DNA of 64,000 bases from Nocardioides donggukensis (GCF_014842875.1 NZ_JACYXZ010000001.1:1-64000), one strand, 5' to 3'; counted from the first letter of the stretch, positions 1 to 9,754 are shown. Numbers and translations are program-made. The notes: a model not told the origin generated them from the sequence alone.

Positions 1-144
1 GTTCCTTGGTGACGACCTTCAGGACTGCGACCCGGGCTTTCGACATGCCCAGGCACTGTGACCGATGTCGCGACTCATGTGGGACGTGTCAGTAGGGACC
101 TATGTCGTGAACCCAGGCACCCTAGGCTCCACACTTGTGATGTC

Positions 145-396
145 TCAGGACATCGGCATAGCCCGGACCCACGTTTGTGGGTTCGGGCTTAGTGCTTTTG
201 GGGGTGGTGGTCCAGGTGGTTTTCCAGTTGCTTGGTAGCGCTTGGAGATGTCGAGGACGAGGTCGCGCAGCTGTTCGCCAGTGGCGGCGTCGATGATGCG
301 GATCTCGAGGTCGTCGATGAGAAGCAGGACGCGGGTTCGGGCGTGGGTTCGGCCGATGCCGATGGAGTAGAGCGTGACCCCAACGAGATCGCCTTC
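145..396 (-). pseudogene. IS481-like transposase C-terminal remnant
   Basis: The minus-strand frame from 396 down to a stop at 145-147 has no start codon and follows directly on an in-frame stop at 397-399. Its translation contains IGIGRTHARTRVLLLIDDLE and then IIDAATGEQLRDLVLDISKR. This resembles the C-terminal tail that follows the DDE integrase core in actinobacterial IS481-type transposases. The catalytic core is absent, so this is a broken 3' end. A palindrome, GATGTCTCAGGACATC, overlaps the stop at 139-154. The element may once have extended past the window start. The family assignment rests on remembered tail motifs only. Confidence 0.5.
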
Positions 397-666
397 TCAG
401 AGGAAAGGTCACGCCGATGGACTAGTGACGGGCGAAGAGACAATCGATCGGCGACACCCAGCCCTGCACGACCCGTGATCGCTGTGGCGGTGATGCACGG
501 GGGCACCTGTGGCAGTGCAACCGGGCTCAACGATTGAGATCCGGGACTGTGAACTGTCTCGAAAGCGCGTCGGCGGCGGAGCGCTTGACCTAACCATGTC
601 ATCGACCGAGAGCCCTGGGGCCTCGCGGCGGAGCAGCGGCCGACCAGCCGGGCATGCTAAGCATGT

Positions 667-963
667 GTGGTGTTCACCGAGTTCACGACGCGCGGCTACA
701 CGATCGACCTTGATGCGATCTACCACGCAATGTGGGACCACTCCGAGATGGAGGGGAAAGAGCGGGTGTTCAACGGTGGGAAGAAGGGTGTGCCGGCGAT
801 GAAGCGGCTCATCGCTGACCTGTTCGACGTCCCAGTGGCGACCAAAGCGCATCCGGTGAACCATGCCGTCCGGTCGCAGGTGCGCGACCGGCTGCATGAG
901 TTGGGATGGGCGACGAAGGACCCCGGGCGGAGCCCGCGGTACGTGCTTCACCGTGAGCTCTGA
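667..963 (+). CDS. hypothetical protein, possibly a truncated C-terminal fragment
   Basis: A 98-codon frame opens with GTG directly after an in-frame TAA at 658-660. Its product is soluble with mixed charge, contains HSEMEGKERVF and ends SPRYVLHREL. I do not recognise a family. The lack of a ribosome-binding site and the preceding stop suggest the surviving C-terminus of a longer gene rather than an intact one. It converges on mcrC and overlaps its 3' end by 16 bases. The 397-666 stretch between it and the transposase remnant shows nothing I can name. Confidence 0.35.
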   Translation: MVFTEFTTRGYTIDLDAIYHAMWDHSEMEGKERVFNGGKKGVPAMKRLIADLFDVPVATKAHPVNHAVRSQVRDRLHELGWATKDPGRSPRYVLHREL

Positions 964-2132
964 GAGACGAGCTCCGCGACCCGCTCCAACCGTTGCGCCA
1001 CCAGCTCGGGCCCGCCATGGAGTGGGAGCGAGACGCAGTGCAGACGCTGGCCCGAGTGCCGGATCACCACCTCGCTGTCCGGCGGCGCATCCGCAGTGCA
1101 GTAGATGAGGACACCCGACGGCACGTCATAGGTCGTGCAGTAGGCGAGGAGCTGAAAGTAGTCCGCGCTACGAGCCATCCCGTCCCCGGTGAGTTTGTAC
1201 TTCACGTCACCGACCGACAGGGTTCGGGTCCCTCGTCGGAAAACCAGGTCAGGTCGGATAGCCACCCGTCGTCCTTCGGCGAGATGGGTCTGATCCTGGG
1301 CAACGACCCGAACGGCTGGCTCCAGCCGATGCCCAAGCTCGTCGGTCACCCAGCGCTCGAACAGGTCGTTCATGTCGATCATGAAGCTCTGCGCAACGAG
1401 CCCGCCGCGGGTTTCGGAGAACGAGTGACCCCGTAGCACCACCCTCGCGAGCTCCAGCGCCGGGCGGTAATGCTCGTTGACGCGGGTGTAAATCGGGTCG
1501 TGGGCAAGAAGGGCTGACGGCAGCTCCTCGTCAGCTTCGCTCAGACGGTCGAGGAGCCGGGCGCATTCTCGTCGGATGCCGGCATGGCCGCTCCAGCCAC
1601 CGATGACACGCACCGCAGCCCGCAGCATCCGGTTCTCCCAGACGTCGGCAGTGAAGTCGTCGAAGCGGCAGGGGGCCGGCGCCAGTGCCCAAGGCTGGCG
1701 GGCAAGCGAGTCGATCATGAGTCGGCCACGGAGGACTGGAGACCGCTCCTCGGTCTCGCGGTAGCCGCGCAGGAGCCCCCGGGCCGTCGCGAGGTGCACG
1801 CAGCGCAGGACCGCCTCGGAGATCCCGGTGACCACGTCGTCGGTGCGCTCGAATCCCGCCTGCTCGGAACCCCACGTCCCGGCTGGGACACCGACTGTCA
1901 GCATCCGAAAGAGGTTGTCGGGGGCGGACTTTGGTCGCACCCAGATCGTGTGGCCGGGCAGTACCAGGGCTCCGACGTAGGACGTCGCTCGCACCCGGAC
2001 GAGCGATGGATCCGCCTCGGCGAGCAAGGACACCTTCTGGCCACCCACCGCCATAAGCGCAGCTCGTTGCTCGAGGCTCAGCTTGATCGGCGCGCTGGTC
2101 TCGTACTCGCTCAGCTCAGTGTGCTTGATCAT
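948..2132 (-). CDS. mcrC: McrC-like 5-methylcytosine restriction endonuclease subunit
   Basis: This is the nuclease partner of the McrBC system, which cuts DNA carrying modified cytosines when its McrB motor is active. The 394-residue product has the PD-(D/E)xK-type core near its C-terminus: RPDLVFRRG followed by VGDVKYK. That is the arrangement expected of McrC. I chose the ATG at 2130-2132 (MIKHTELSEY). The frame stays open further upstream, but only with arginine-rich sequence inside mcrB. It overlaps the end of mcrB by 17 bases on the same strand, so the two are co-transcribed and probably translationally coupled. Length is near the family norm. Confidence 0.87.
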   Translation of the reverse strand: MIKHTELSEYETSAPIKLSLEQRAALMAVGGQKVSLLAEADPSLVRVRATSYVGALVLPGHTIWVRPKSAPDNLFRMLTVGVPAGTWGSEQAGFERTDDVVTGISEAVLRCVHLATARGLLRGYRETEERSPVLRGRLMIDSLARQPWALAPAPCRFDDFTADVWENRMLRAAVRVIGGWSGHAGIRRECARLLDRLSEADEELPSALLAHDPIYTRVNEHYRPALELARVVLRGHSFSETRGGLVAQSFMIDMNDLFERWVTDELGHRLEPAVRVVAQDQTHLAEGRRVAIRPDLVFRRGTRTLSVGDVKYKLTGDGMARSADYFQLLAYCTTYDVPSGVLIYCTADAPPDSEVVIRHSGQRLHCVSLPLHGGPELVAQRLERVAELVSQSSR

Positions 2133-4977
2133 CGATCGCCAGCGCCTCGGCCTCCGCGGACGTCTCGGCCGCCGCCGCGCTACCCGGGCCATAGTCCTTC
2201 AGGACGCTGGACCACGTGAACGTCTCGAGCAGACCTTCCCGCCCGTAGAGCTGATCCTCGATCATCGGATAGACGCCGTAGGTCCAGATGCGCTGCAGGA
2301 CGGCTGCATCGAGGTCTGTTCGCATGAAGTGGCTGTGCCCGATCTGGAGGTGCGGTCCCTTGAGCTCGACCCGAAGGCGCTCGTTGACTGCGTTTACCAG
2401 GCCGGCGACCCAGGTCGGCCCGTCGTGCTTGTCCAGGTACTTGTGTAGGACACCGGACAGTGGTCCGTCGTGCGGCATGAACGGGATGAAGTGGAAGCGG
2501 CGGCGCAGCGCGGAGTCGACCATGGCGATCGAGCGGTCCGCGGTGTTCATCGTGCCGATGATGAGCAGGTTGTCGGGGAGTTGGAAGGGCTCCTCCGGGC
2601 GGTACGTCGTGTAGACGAACTCCTTGCGATACTCGAGCAGGAACAGCAACTCGCCCAGGACCCGCGGGAGGTTCGCGCGGTTGATCTCGTCGATCAGCAG
2701 GACATGGGGCGTGGTTGGGTCGCTCTCGGCCTTGTCCACCAGGAGCGCCAGCGGGCCCTTGCGGAGCTCGTAGGTCATTGCGCCGGCTTCGTCGAGACGC
2801 GGACGGAAGCCCTCGAAGAAGTCTTCGTACGAAGTTGATGGGTGGAACTGGACGGTCCGCCGGCGCAGCGGGTCGGGCTGCAAAGCCGCCGCGAGCTCGC
2901 GCGCGATGTATGTCTTACCGGTCCCGGGCGGTCCGTAGAAAATGATCTGCTTGCGTTCCTCGAGAAGGTCGCGGACCTCGTCGAGGAAGACTCCCGGCAC
3001 GAGCAGCCGGTCGGCCAAACCGGCGACGAGGTCCTCCTCGACGGCAGGACTCTCGGCCTCGCGCATCAACCAGTAGGCGAACTGGCCCTGTGCCCAGGCG
3101 TCGCCGGGGAAGAGCGGCTCGAGCAACTCACGGATTCGATCGTTCGCCTGAATTTGCCGGGCTGCGGCGTGCCCGGCTGGCGGAATCGCGAGCTCGAGCC
3201 TCTCTAGTACGGCCTCCTTTCCCATGTCGCCATTCAGCGGGAAGATCGGAAGGAACCGGTCGGGGTGGACGACGGCCAGCATCTTCATCAGGACGCTCTC
3301 GCCGAGGCCCTTGACGTTCAGAATCTCCCGGTCCAGGGCCCTCGTCAGCCGTTGCTCCACCGGCTCGTCGCCCCACAGGAACTCGCGGAGCTCCTCACAG
3401 AACTTGTCGAGCTCGGCCGCGGCAATCTCGTTGAAGCTCCGGTTAAGGCGTGCCTGCGGCCCCGGCGCGCCGTACCCGTTGCCGTTGTACATCTTGCGGA
3501 ACAACGCGAAGTCGAGATCGCCGAGCGCCTCGGCGGTCATCGCCTGCGCAAATTCACTGCGACGCTCCTGGTGGATGGCGTCCTTGTCCGTGGGATACGG
3601 CCGCTGCTTACGGAAGGTCTGCGCGCGGCCGGCGAGCCAGCCGGTGTCGACCGTCGACGTCACGATTCCTGCCGATGTCCCTTCGGTCGATGTCGCCCGC
3701 CGCTGCGCAGCGCTGCACAGCTCGATCACGGGTCCAAGCTGGGCGGCCTTCTCGACCAGGTCGGTCCCGAGTGTCGGGTCGCCGAGGGCCGCGTCGTCGT
3801 CCCACCACCAGCCAACGAAGATCTCGCCACTCTCGTATGTCGAGCTACGCCTCGCCAGCCGATCGCCGCTGTCGTGCCGCTGAAGGTGGAAGAAGGACTG
3901 CTGTGGGGCGAGGTGGTTCTCGATCTCTCGGGCGAGGTTCGTCGCGGTCTCCTGCGTCATGAATCCGGCATGCACCCCGAAAGCGACCCCGGAACGAGTG
4001 GCCCAGAGTCGGAGGCTGGGAGCGTCCATGCCGCCAGGGGTCGACCAGTTCCCGTAGGTGTCGGCGCGGTAGGGCTTGCTGGCGTCGAAGGAAGTCTTAA
4101 GCTGCGGCAGCGCGGTCGTCAGCTCGAGCCCGGTGGCGTCCCTCATCCCAGTCTCCATCGCGCTCACGGTCAGCTTCATCTCACCTGTGAGCTGGCTCGC
4201 CAGATCCTTGGCGCGGCTCTCCTGGTCCTCGTCGAGGTAGGCGCCGTTGCGGGAGTGCGCTACCAGCAGGTCCGAAGCCTCGACACAGGTCTCGCGCAGC
4301 CCCGGCGCCAGGCCGACGAAACCCTGCCGCTTCTCGAGAAACCACAAGCATCGCTCAACGAAATGCGGATCTGCAGGCTCAAGCGCAAGGCTGACTTCTC
4401 GGAAGATCGGGTAGATTTCATCGTTGTCCCACGACCTCGTCCAGCCGAGACGGCGCAGCCCATCCGCGGCGCTGGGCCAAAGGCAAGGCCAGGTGTCGTC
4501 TGACGGGTCGGTGCTCCAGAACAGAGAAAGCACGAAGGCTTTCCGCCCCGCCGCCGGCTGACCCGACGCGCGGATCGGAGCCATCGCAGACTCCACCCGT
4601 TCGAGTTTGTCGATCGCCTCCGGTACCGACTCCGGCGTCTGCACTCCGGCCCGTAGAGCCTCGGCGATCGCGGGCGCGTGGTCACCGTCGTGCTTCGCGA
4701 GTTGGTTCAGCCACATCAGCCCATAGCCACGGAAGGCGTGAAATGCACCTTCGGTACGTGACCAAGCGTCGACCCCCGTCCGAAAGTCGGCGAGGCTGCC
4801 ATCGGCCTGGAATCGGTCGACAAGGGCTCGCACCTCCGCGCAACGGGTTGCGCGCGTTTCATCGATTGCGGCCCACTCCTCCATTGTGCGGCTGTGCGCA
4901 CGGGCGGCTTGCTTGATGAGTTCGTACTTGCGTCGCCAGCGCTCGAAATCGACGGTGCCGAGGGATCCAGTCGTCAT
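2116..4977 (-). CDS. mcrB: McrB-like AAA+ GTPase with a long N-terminal region
   Basis: This is the motor and recognition subunit of a McrBC restriction system. The McrB-type AAA+ signature is complete: Walker A GPPGTGKT near residues 682-689, Walker B LLIDEINRA near 760-770, and MNTADRS near 810-817, which is characteristic of the McrB GTPase branch. The protein is 953 residues, about twice Escherichia coli McrB. Roughly 680 residues lie before Walker A, and I recognise no known DNA-binding fold in them. That part is the likely specificity module. The start is the ATG at 4975-4977 (MTTGSLGTVD). The frame extends upstream to 5142 but crosses non-coding-like sequence. mcrC follows with an overlap. 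Confidence 0.85.
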   Translation of the reverse strand: MTTGSLGTVDFERWRRKYELIKQAARAHSRTMEEWAAIDETRATRCAEVRALVDRFQADGSLADFRTGVDAWSRTEGAFHAFRGYGLMWLNQLAKHDGDHAPAIAEALRAGVQTPESVPEAIDKLERVESAMAPIRASGQPAAGRKAFVLSLFWSTDPSDDTWPCLWPSAADGLRRLGWTRSWDNDEIYPIFREVSLALEPADPHFVERCLWFLEKRQGFVGLAPGLRETCVEASDLLVAHSRNGAYLDEDQESRAKDLASQLTGEMKLTVSAMETGMRDATGLELTTALPQLKTSFDASKPYRADTYGNWSTPGGMDAPSLRLWATRSGVAFGVHAGFMTQETATNLAREIENHLAPQQSFFHLQRHDSGDRLARRSSTYESGEIFVGWWWDDDAALGDPTLGTDLVEKAAQLGPVIELCSAAQRRATSTEGTSAGIVTSTVDTGWLAGRAQTFRKQRPYPTDKDAIHQERRSEFAQAMTAEALGDLDFALFRKMYNGNGYGAPGPQARLNRSFNEIAAAELDKFCEELREFLWGDEPVEQRLTRALDREILNVKGLGESVLMKMLAVVHPDRFLPIFPLNGDMGKEAVLERLELAIPPAGHAAARQIQANDRIRELLEPLFPGDAWAQGQFAYWLMREAESPAVEEDLVAGLADRLLVPGVFLDEVRDLLEERKQIIFYGPPGTGKTYIARELAAALQPDPLRRRTVQFHPSTSYEDFFEGFRPRLDEAGAMTYELRKGPLALLVDKAESDPTTPHVLLIDEINRANLPRVLGELLFLLEYRKEFVYTTYRPEEPFQLPDNLLIIGTMNTADRSIAMVDSALRRRFHFIPFMPHDGPLSGVLHKYLDKHDGPTWVAGLVNAVNERLRVELKGPHLQIGHSHFMRTDLDAAVLQRIWTYGVYPMIEDQLYGREGLLETFTWSSVLKDYGPGSAAAAETSAEAEALAIDDQAH

Positions 4978-5338
4978 CCTCTTATCCAAGCGGACATTGC
5001 TTGTTTCGGCACCGAAGTCGCCGGGAGCGCCTATCGGATCCGGCGCCAGTCTGGCCTGTCGTTGCAAGCCAACAGCCTTCGCACCTACTCCAGGTCCGTG
5101 TGCAAGCAGGGGGTTAGGGTTCGAGTCTTTAGGCTGCACCACGTGGAAGCGCGGGTTAGCCTGCGGTTCTGCTCACTGCGATCTACCCACTCGCCAGAAT
5201 TGGATCTGGTGGGGAACCGGCCCGGTCCTTGAGGCCAGACGCAGGTGATGCAATCCATGTCGTGCACCGACGCGATCTGGATTCCTCCCAACAGACCCGC
5301 GGCAATCACTCAGATTCGTCGGTGGTTTCCGCCAAGCT
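4978..5338. other. intergenic region between divergent mcrB and the Nudix gene
   Basis: This 361-base divergent gap should hold both promoters. No convincing ribosome-binding site precedes the Nudix GTG. Around 5104-5141 the sequence resembles a tRNA 3' end (GGTTCGAGTC, then GCTGCACCA), but I could not fold a cloverleaf around it. I see no other gene. Confidence 0.4.
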
Positions 5339-5737
5339 GTGCGAGTGAGCCCGAAGCAGATCAATGTTGTTGGCGCCGTGATCGATCGTGGTGGACGAAT
5401 CCTCTGCGCACAGCGTGGTCCGAACGGCAGTTTGGGCGGCATGTGGGAGTTCCCCGGCGGCAAGATCGAGAACGGCGAGTCGCCACGCGAGGCGTTGATC
5501 CGAGAGATCGATGAAGAGTTGCGTTGTGAGGTCGTCGTGGGCGAAGAGGTCACCACGACCTCGCATGAGTACGACTTCGGAGTCGTCACGCTGACCACGT
5601 TCTGGTGTGAGCTCGTCGCGGGTACGCCAACCCTGACTGAGCACGCCGAAGTTCGCTGGCTGGCTCCGACCGAACTCGATCAGCTCGAGTGGGCACCTGC
5701 AGATGTGCCTGCCGTCGCGATCATCGGCAGCGCATGA
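5339..5737 (+). CDS. Nudix hydrolase (MutT-like), coupled to a helicase
   Basis: This is a 132-residue Nudix-fold pyrophosphohydrolase, expected to hydrolyse a nucleoside diphosphate linked to another group, such as an oxidised dNTP. The Nudix box is intact: GKIENGESPREALIREIDEE gives the Gx5Ex7REUxEE pattern with its metal-binding glutamates. It opens with GTG at 5339; a second GTG at 5345 is possible, and neither has a strong ribosome-binding site. Its TGA overlaps the ATG of the downstream helicase (ATGA), so the two are probably made in fixed ratio. MutT-type housekeeping alone would not explain that coupling, so a role in the same defence or repair process is inferred. Confidence 0.88.
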   Translation: MRVSPKQINVVGAVIDRGGRILCAQRGPNGSLGGMWEFPGGKIENGESPREALIREIDEELRCEVVVGEEVTTTSHEYDFGVVTLTTFWCELVAGTPTLTEHAEVRWLAPTELDQLEWAPADVPAVAIIGSA

Positions 5738-8631
5738 GCGCGGAGTTCATCTGGCCGAGCGGTTTCGATCTCGACATCGAGTTCGGCTATCTCAACCCCA
5801 ATGTCGTTGCCCCCAAGCGACACAATCCTCGAATTGTGCTCAACACCGATGGCACATCCGTGCTCAGGACACTGCGTGAGGAACTCTCTCAATGCAGGTC
5901 CTTCCTGTTCTCTGTCGCCTTCGTGACGCCGCGTGCGATCGCGCTGATCAAGCAGGAGTTGGTGGACTTCCAAGGTGCTGGTCGAATCGTCACCTCCGAC
6001 TACCTGGCCTTCAACTCACCTGAGGCGTTCCAAGAACTGCTCAATCTCCGGCGCCTCGACATCGACGTCCGTATACATCCAGCGAAGGCCTTCCACCCCA
6101 AGGGCTACATCTTCGAGCGCCCGGACTCGGTGACAGCGATGATGGGAAGCTCGAACCTGACAGAGAACGCTCTCGTCAGGAATCATGAGTGGAATCTCAA
6201 GGTGACCGCTGCTCTGCAGAGCGACCTCGGAGATCAGCTCGCAGAGTTGATCGCAGGACAGGTTGAGGAATCCGCGCCGCTGACCGACGAGTGGGTCTCC
6301 AACTACGCCGCCAACTACGCCCCACCCGGCCCGCGGCCCACCCACGACGCCGCACCCGCCGAGGAAGCGGAGACCGCCGAGATCGTCCCGAACCAGATGC
6401 AAGAGATCGCGCTCGCGGCCATTGAGGGCGTGCGCCTGGCCGGCCACGATAGGGCGATCATCATCTCAGCGACGGGAACCGGTAAAACCATCCTGTCTGC
6501 GCTCGATGTGTGCGCGGTGGATCCGGTGCGGCTGCTGTTCGTTGTCCACCGTGAGCAGATTCTCGATCACACGATCAGCGAGTACCGTCGCGTGCTGGGT
6601 GGGAGCGAACGCGACTACGGGAAACTGACCGGATCTCAGAAGCAGGGCGATCGCCGCTATGTCTTCGCCACGGTCCAGACGCTGTCGCAGCCGGACGTTC
6701 TAGGCACATTCAAGCCGGACGCGTTCGACTACGTGATCATCGATGAGGCACATCGCGCCGCATCTCTTACGCACCGCCGGGTGATGGAGCACTTTCAACC
6801 CGAGTTCATGCTGGGCATGACGGCAACACCTGAGCGCACCGACGGGTTCAACGTCTTCGAGCTCTTCGAGTACAACGTGCCGTACGAGATCCGCCTCAAT
6901 CATGCGCTCGAGGAGGAGATGCTCACCCCGTTCCACTACTACGGGGTTGCCGATCTGACCTTCGCCGACGGGCGCACCACCAACGACGATTCCGACCTAC
7001 GGGTGTTGATCTCGCCCGAGCGAGTCGATCACCTTCTCTGCGCCCTGGAGATCTATGGTCACGCCGGGGTCGCGCCCCAAGGGCTCATCTTCTGCAGTCG
7101 CAAGGACGAGGCTCGTGCGCTCGCGACTGCACTCAACGAGAGATCTGTGCGCGGCAGGCAGCTGCGAACAGTCGCGCTGACCGGCGACGACTCGATCACT
7201 GACCGGGAACGGCGGGTGGTCGAACTCGAACGGGGCGAGCTCGACTACATCCTCACGGTCGACGTCTTCAACGAAGGTGTCGACATTCCGTGCGTCAACC
7301 AGGTCGTGATGTTGCGCCAGACCCAGTCGGCGATCGTGTTTGTACAGCAGTTGGGCCGCGGCCTACGCAAGGCGGCCGACAAGAGCCATCTGGTCGTCAT
7401 CGACTTCATCGGTAACTACACCAACAACTTCCTCATCCCGATCGCGCTCTTCGGCGACGAGTCCCTCAATAAGGAGTCGCTGCGCCGCAGCCTGATCGCG
7501 GCCGAGGAGTCTGGAGTTCTTCCGGGGTTGTCGAGCGTGCGCTTCGACCGCATCGCACAAGAACGAGTACTCCGCTCGATCACCGAGACTCGACTCGACT
7601 CGATGCAGAACATCAAGAAGTCGATTGATGTGCTGCGCAATCGACTCGGCCGGGTGCCAGCACTGAGCGACTTCTTGCGCTTCGAGTCGGTTGACCCGGT
7701 ATTGATCGCGACCAAAGGCAGGCACTATCCGGAGCTGCTGGAACGCCTCTATAAGTCGCACGACACCGGGTTGAACCAGACCGAGGGGAAAGCCCTCGAG
7801 CTGCTTTCTCACGAGGTGCTCACAGCTCGTCGTCTCCACGAGCAGGCTCTCGTCAGGCTCTTGTTGCAGCGCGGGTCCGTGGGTACTGCTGAGATCGAAG
7901 CGACCTTTGCCCGCGGCGGCATCGCGTGCACGAAGCTTCAGGTCCGCAGCGCCATCGACACCCTGACGCTGGCGCAGCATGCCGAGGTCGACATCAAGCG
8001 ATATGGCTCCGGCCTCGCTACGATGCGCGGCGACCGGGTCGAGCTACGGGCGGATGTTCGCTCGGCTTATCGCGCGGAGGGCGCATTTGCCGGAGCCGTC
8101 GACGATCTGCTTGACACGGCGCAGGAGCTCGTTGAGGGCCGCTACCTTCCGGGCCGTCCCTTCACGCCGGGGCGCCAGTACTCGCGGAAGGAGACAACTC
8201 GGCTGCTGACCATGCCGCGCAAGTGGACCTCCACCCTCTACGGCTACAAGGCCGACCGCGAGTCGATGACCTGCCCGATCTTCGTAACCCTGCATAAGGC
8301 CGATCACGTCACCGCGAGTACCGCCTATGAGGACACGCTGCTCGACCGCCACACGATGCTTTGGTACACGAAGTCGAACCGTCGTTTGGACAGCCCCGTG
8401 GAGGCCAGCATCATCGCCGGCGAGTTCGAGCTGCACGTCTTTGTGAAGAAGGATGACGCCGAAGGGTCGGACTTCTACTACCTCGGCCAGGCCGCAGCGT
8501 CAGATGCTGAGCAGAGCAAGATGCCCGACGGAAAGGGTCAGCCGCTCGACGTGGTTCGAATGATGCTGCGGTTCGAGGAGCCGATCGAGTCGGCGCTCTT
8601 CGACTACTTCCATCCAGAGATTACGGCGTGA
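5734..8631 (+). CDS. PLD-nuclease/superfamily 2 helicase (DUF3427-type)
   Basis: This 965-residue protein combines an N-terminal phospholipase-D-like nuclease domain (HPKGYIF near 121-127, then SSNLTENAL) with a superfamily 2 helicase. The helicase has Walker A ATGTGKT near 246-252, IIDEAHRA, GMTATPERTDG, and QLGRGLRK of motif VI. A long C-terminal part with WTSTLYGYKAD and FVTLHKADH resembles the DUF3427 extension. Such proteins act on DNA and are often found near restriction genes. The ATG at 5734 overlaps the Nudix stop. The upstream part of the open frame lies inside the Nudix gene and was excluded. Substrate is unknown; phage defence is inferred from the adjacent McrBC. Confidence 0.85.
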   Translation: MSAEFIWPSGFDLDIEFGYLNPNVVAPKRHNPRIVLNTDGTSVLRTLREELSQCRSFLFSVAFVTPRAIALIKQELVDFQGAGRIVTSDYLAFNSPEAFQELLNLRRLDIDVRIHPAKAFHPKGYIFERPDSVTAMMGSSNLTENALVRNHEWNLKVTAALQSDLGDQLAELIAGQVEESAPLTDEWVSNYAANYAPPGPRPTHDAAPAEEAETAEIVPNQMQEIALAAIEGVRLAGHDRAIIISATGTGKTILSALDVCAVDPVRLLFVVHREQILDHTISEYRRVLGGSERDYGKLTGSQKQGDRRYVFATVQTLSQPDVLGTFKPDAFDYVIIDEAHRAASLTHRRVMEHFQPEFMLGMTATPERTDGFNVFELFEYNVPYEIRLNHALEEEMLTPFHYYGVADLTFADGRTTNDDSDLRVLISPERVDHLLCALEIYGHAGVAPQGLIFCSRKDEARALATALNERSVRGRQLRTVALTGDDSITDRERRVVELERGELDYILTVDVFNEGVDIPCVNQVVMLRQTQSAIVFVQQLGRGLRKAADKSHLVVIDFIGNYTNNFLIPIALFGDESLNKESLRRSLIAAEESGVLPGLSSVRFDRIAQERVLRSITETRLDSMQNIKKSIDVLRNRLGRVPALSDFLRFESVDPVLIATKGRHYPELLERLYKSHDTGLNQTEGKALELLSHEVLTARRLHEQALVRLLLQRGSVGTAEIEATFARGGIACTKLQVRSAIDTLTLAQHAEVDIKRYGSGLATMRGDRVELRADVRSAYRAEGAFAGAVDDLLDTAQELVEGRYLPGRPFTPGRQYSRKETTRLLTMPRKWTSTLYGYKADRESMTCPIFVTLHKADHVTASTAYEDTLLDRHTMLWYTKSNRRLDSPVEASIIAGEFELHVFVKKDDAEGSDFYYLGQAAASDAEQSKMPDGKGQPLDVVRMMLRFEEPIESALFDYFHPEITA

Positions 8632-8737
8632 TCGCCCCCTGGTCGTCGTGACCGAAGACCTCGCGAAGTAGCGACGACGCTCCCCCCGACGGCGATACCC
8701 TGTCGCCGGAACGAACCGCCGAGATCGAGGAGGCCGG

Positions 8738-9754
8738 GTGCGACTGGCACGACTGCCGGTGCTCGCCCTGCTCGCACTCCTGATCCCGGTCGGCTGCACC
8801 CAGACCCAACCCGCCGACGAGGCCACCGCGCCACCGAGCGCCGACCCGACGGTGGCCGCGAGGCTCCGGTTGCCCGCCGAGGGGCCGACGCGTCCGAGGC
8901 AGGCGCTCTCCCTCGTCCCCGAGTCCGCGGAGGCCGTGGTCCTCACCGACTACGACCGGCTCCGCGCCCGGTTCGGCGTCGAGGACCTCACCTCCGACAG
9001 CCTCGTGACCGATCGGCTGGCCTTCTGGGAGAAGGCCGGCCGCGAGGCGGTCCTGCTCACCGAGGGCCTGCTGCGGTCCGAGGACTCCCTGCTCCGGCTG
9101 GACTACGGCTTCACCCAGGACGACGTCGCCTGGGAGGCCCGCTTCACCGGCGACGACGGACCGGGCTGGGTGCTCGCCTTCCGCCCCGGGCAGGACATGG
9201 CCGAGGTGCGCCGTGCGGTCGACGACGGCGCCGGGCCCCTGGCGGACGCCGAGGTCCTTCCCGCCCGGAGGCTCGTCGTGTCCGGGACCGCCGAGGACGG
9301 CGAGCCCGTCTGGGGGTACGACGCCGGGTGGGCGCCGCTGGTCGACGACACCGCAGAGTCGACGTACCTCCACGACGGCTGCCTGGACGTCAACGCCGCG
9401 CTGGGGCCGGACGCGGACGTCGAGGACCAGCAGCAGGTGGCCGACCTGGTGGCGAGCCTCGAGCCCCTGGACGGCTTCGCGGTCGGCTTCGCCGACGACC
9501 TGGCCACGGCCCGGTTCGAGGCCGACCGGATCGATCTCCACCGGCGTGCGGACCTCTCGGCCGCCTGGCCGACCGCGGGGCAGCCGGCGGTCGCGGACGG
9601 CTTCGACGACCTCCAGGTCGCCGACCCGAAATCCGGCCGACTCGGCCTCTTCGTGGAGGAGCCACGGGCCGCGGCCGCGCTCACGCTGACCGGGCGGCTG
9701 CCCTTCGCCGTCTGCGACGAGCTGACCCCGTTGGCCGAGCCGACCGGCCTCTGA
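8738..9754 (+). CDS. predicted lipoprotein of unknown function
   Basis: The GTG start at 8738 follows a good ribosome-binding site (GAGGAGG). The first residues form a type II signal peptide with a lipobox, LIPVGC, so the mature protein should be lipid-anchored outside the membrane at Cys21. The remaining ~318 residues are acidic and have no motif I recognise. The start is well supported and the codon use is high-GC like the core genome, unlike the preceding defence genes. It sits 31 bases upstream of the SURF1 gene on the same strand, so a shared transcript is possible. Confidence 0.7.
   Translation: MRLARLPVLALLALLIPVGCTQTQPADEATAPPSADPTVAARLRLPAEGPTRPRQALSLVPESAEAVVLTDYDRLRARFGVEDLTSDSLVTDRLAFWEKAGREAVLLTEGLLRSEDSLLRLDYGFTQDDVAWEARFTGDDGPGWVLAFRPGQDMAEVRRAVDDGAGPLADAEVLPARRLVVSGTAEDGEPVWGYDAGWAPLVDDTAESTYLHDGCLDVNAALGPDADVEDQQQVADLVASLEPLDGFAVGFADDLATARFEADRIDLHRRADLSAAWPTAGQPAVADGFDDLQVADPKSGRLGLFVEEPRAAAALTLTGRLPFAVCDELTPLAEPTGL

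Noticed and set aside
409..951. Minus-strand frame of 180 codons near the left end
   Set aside because: Low-complexity Arg/His/Pro-rich product over the 667-963 frame, no motif, no ribosome-binding site.
5104..5141. tRNA 3'-end-like string (GGTTCGAGTC ... GCTGCACCA)
   Set aside because: No cloverleaf, acceptor partner or anticodon arm could be found upstream, and the putative T stem pairs poorly. It may be chance or a decayed attachment site.
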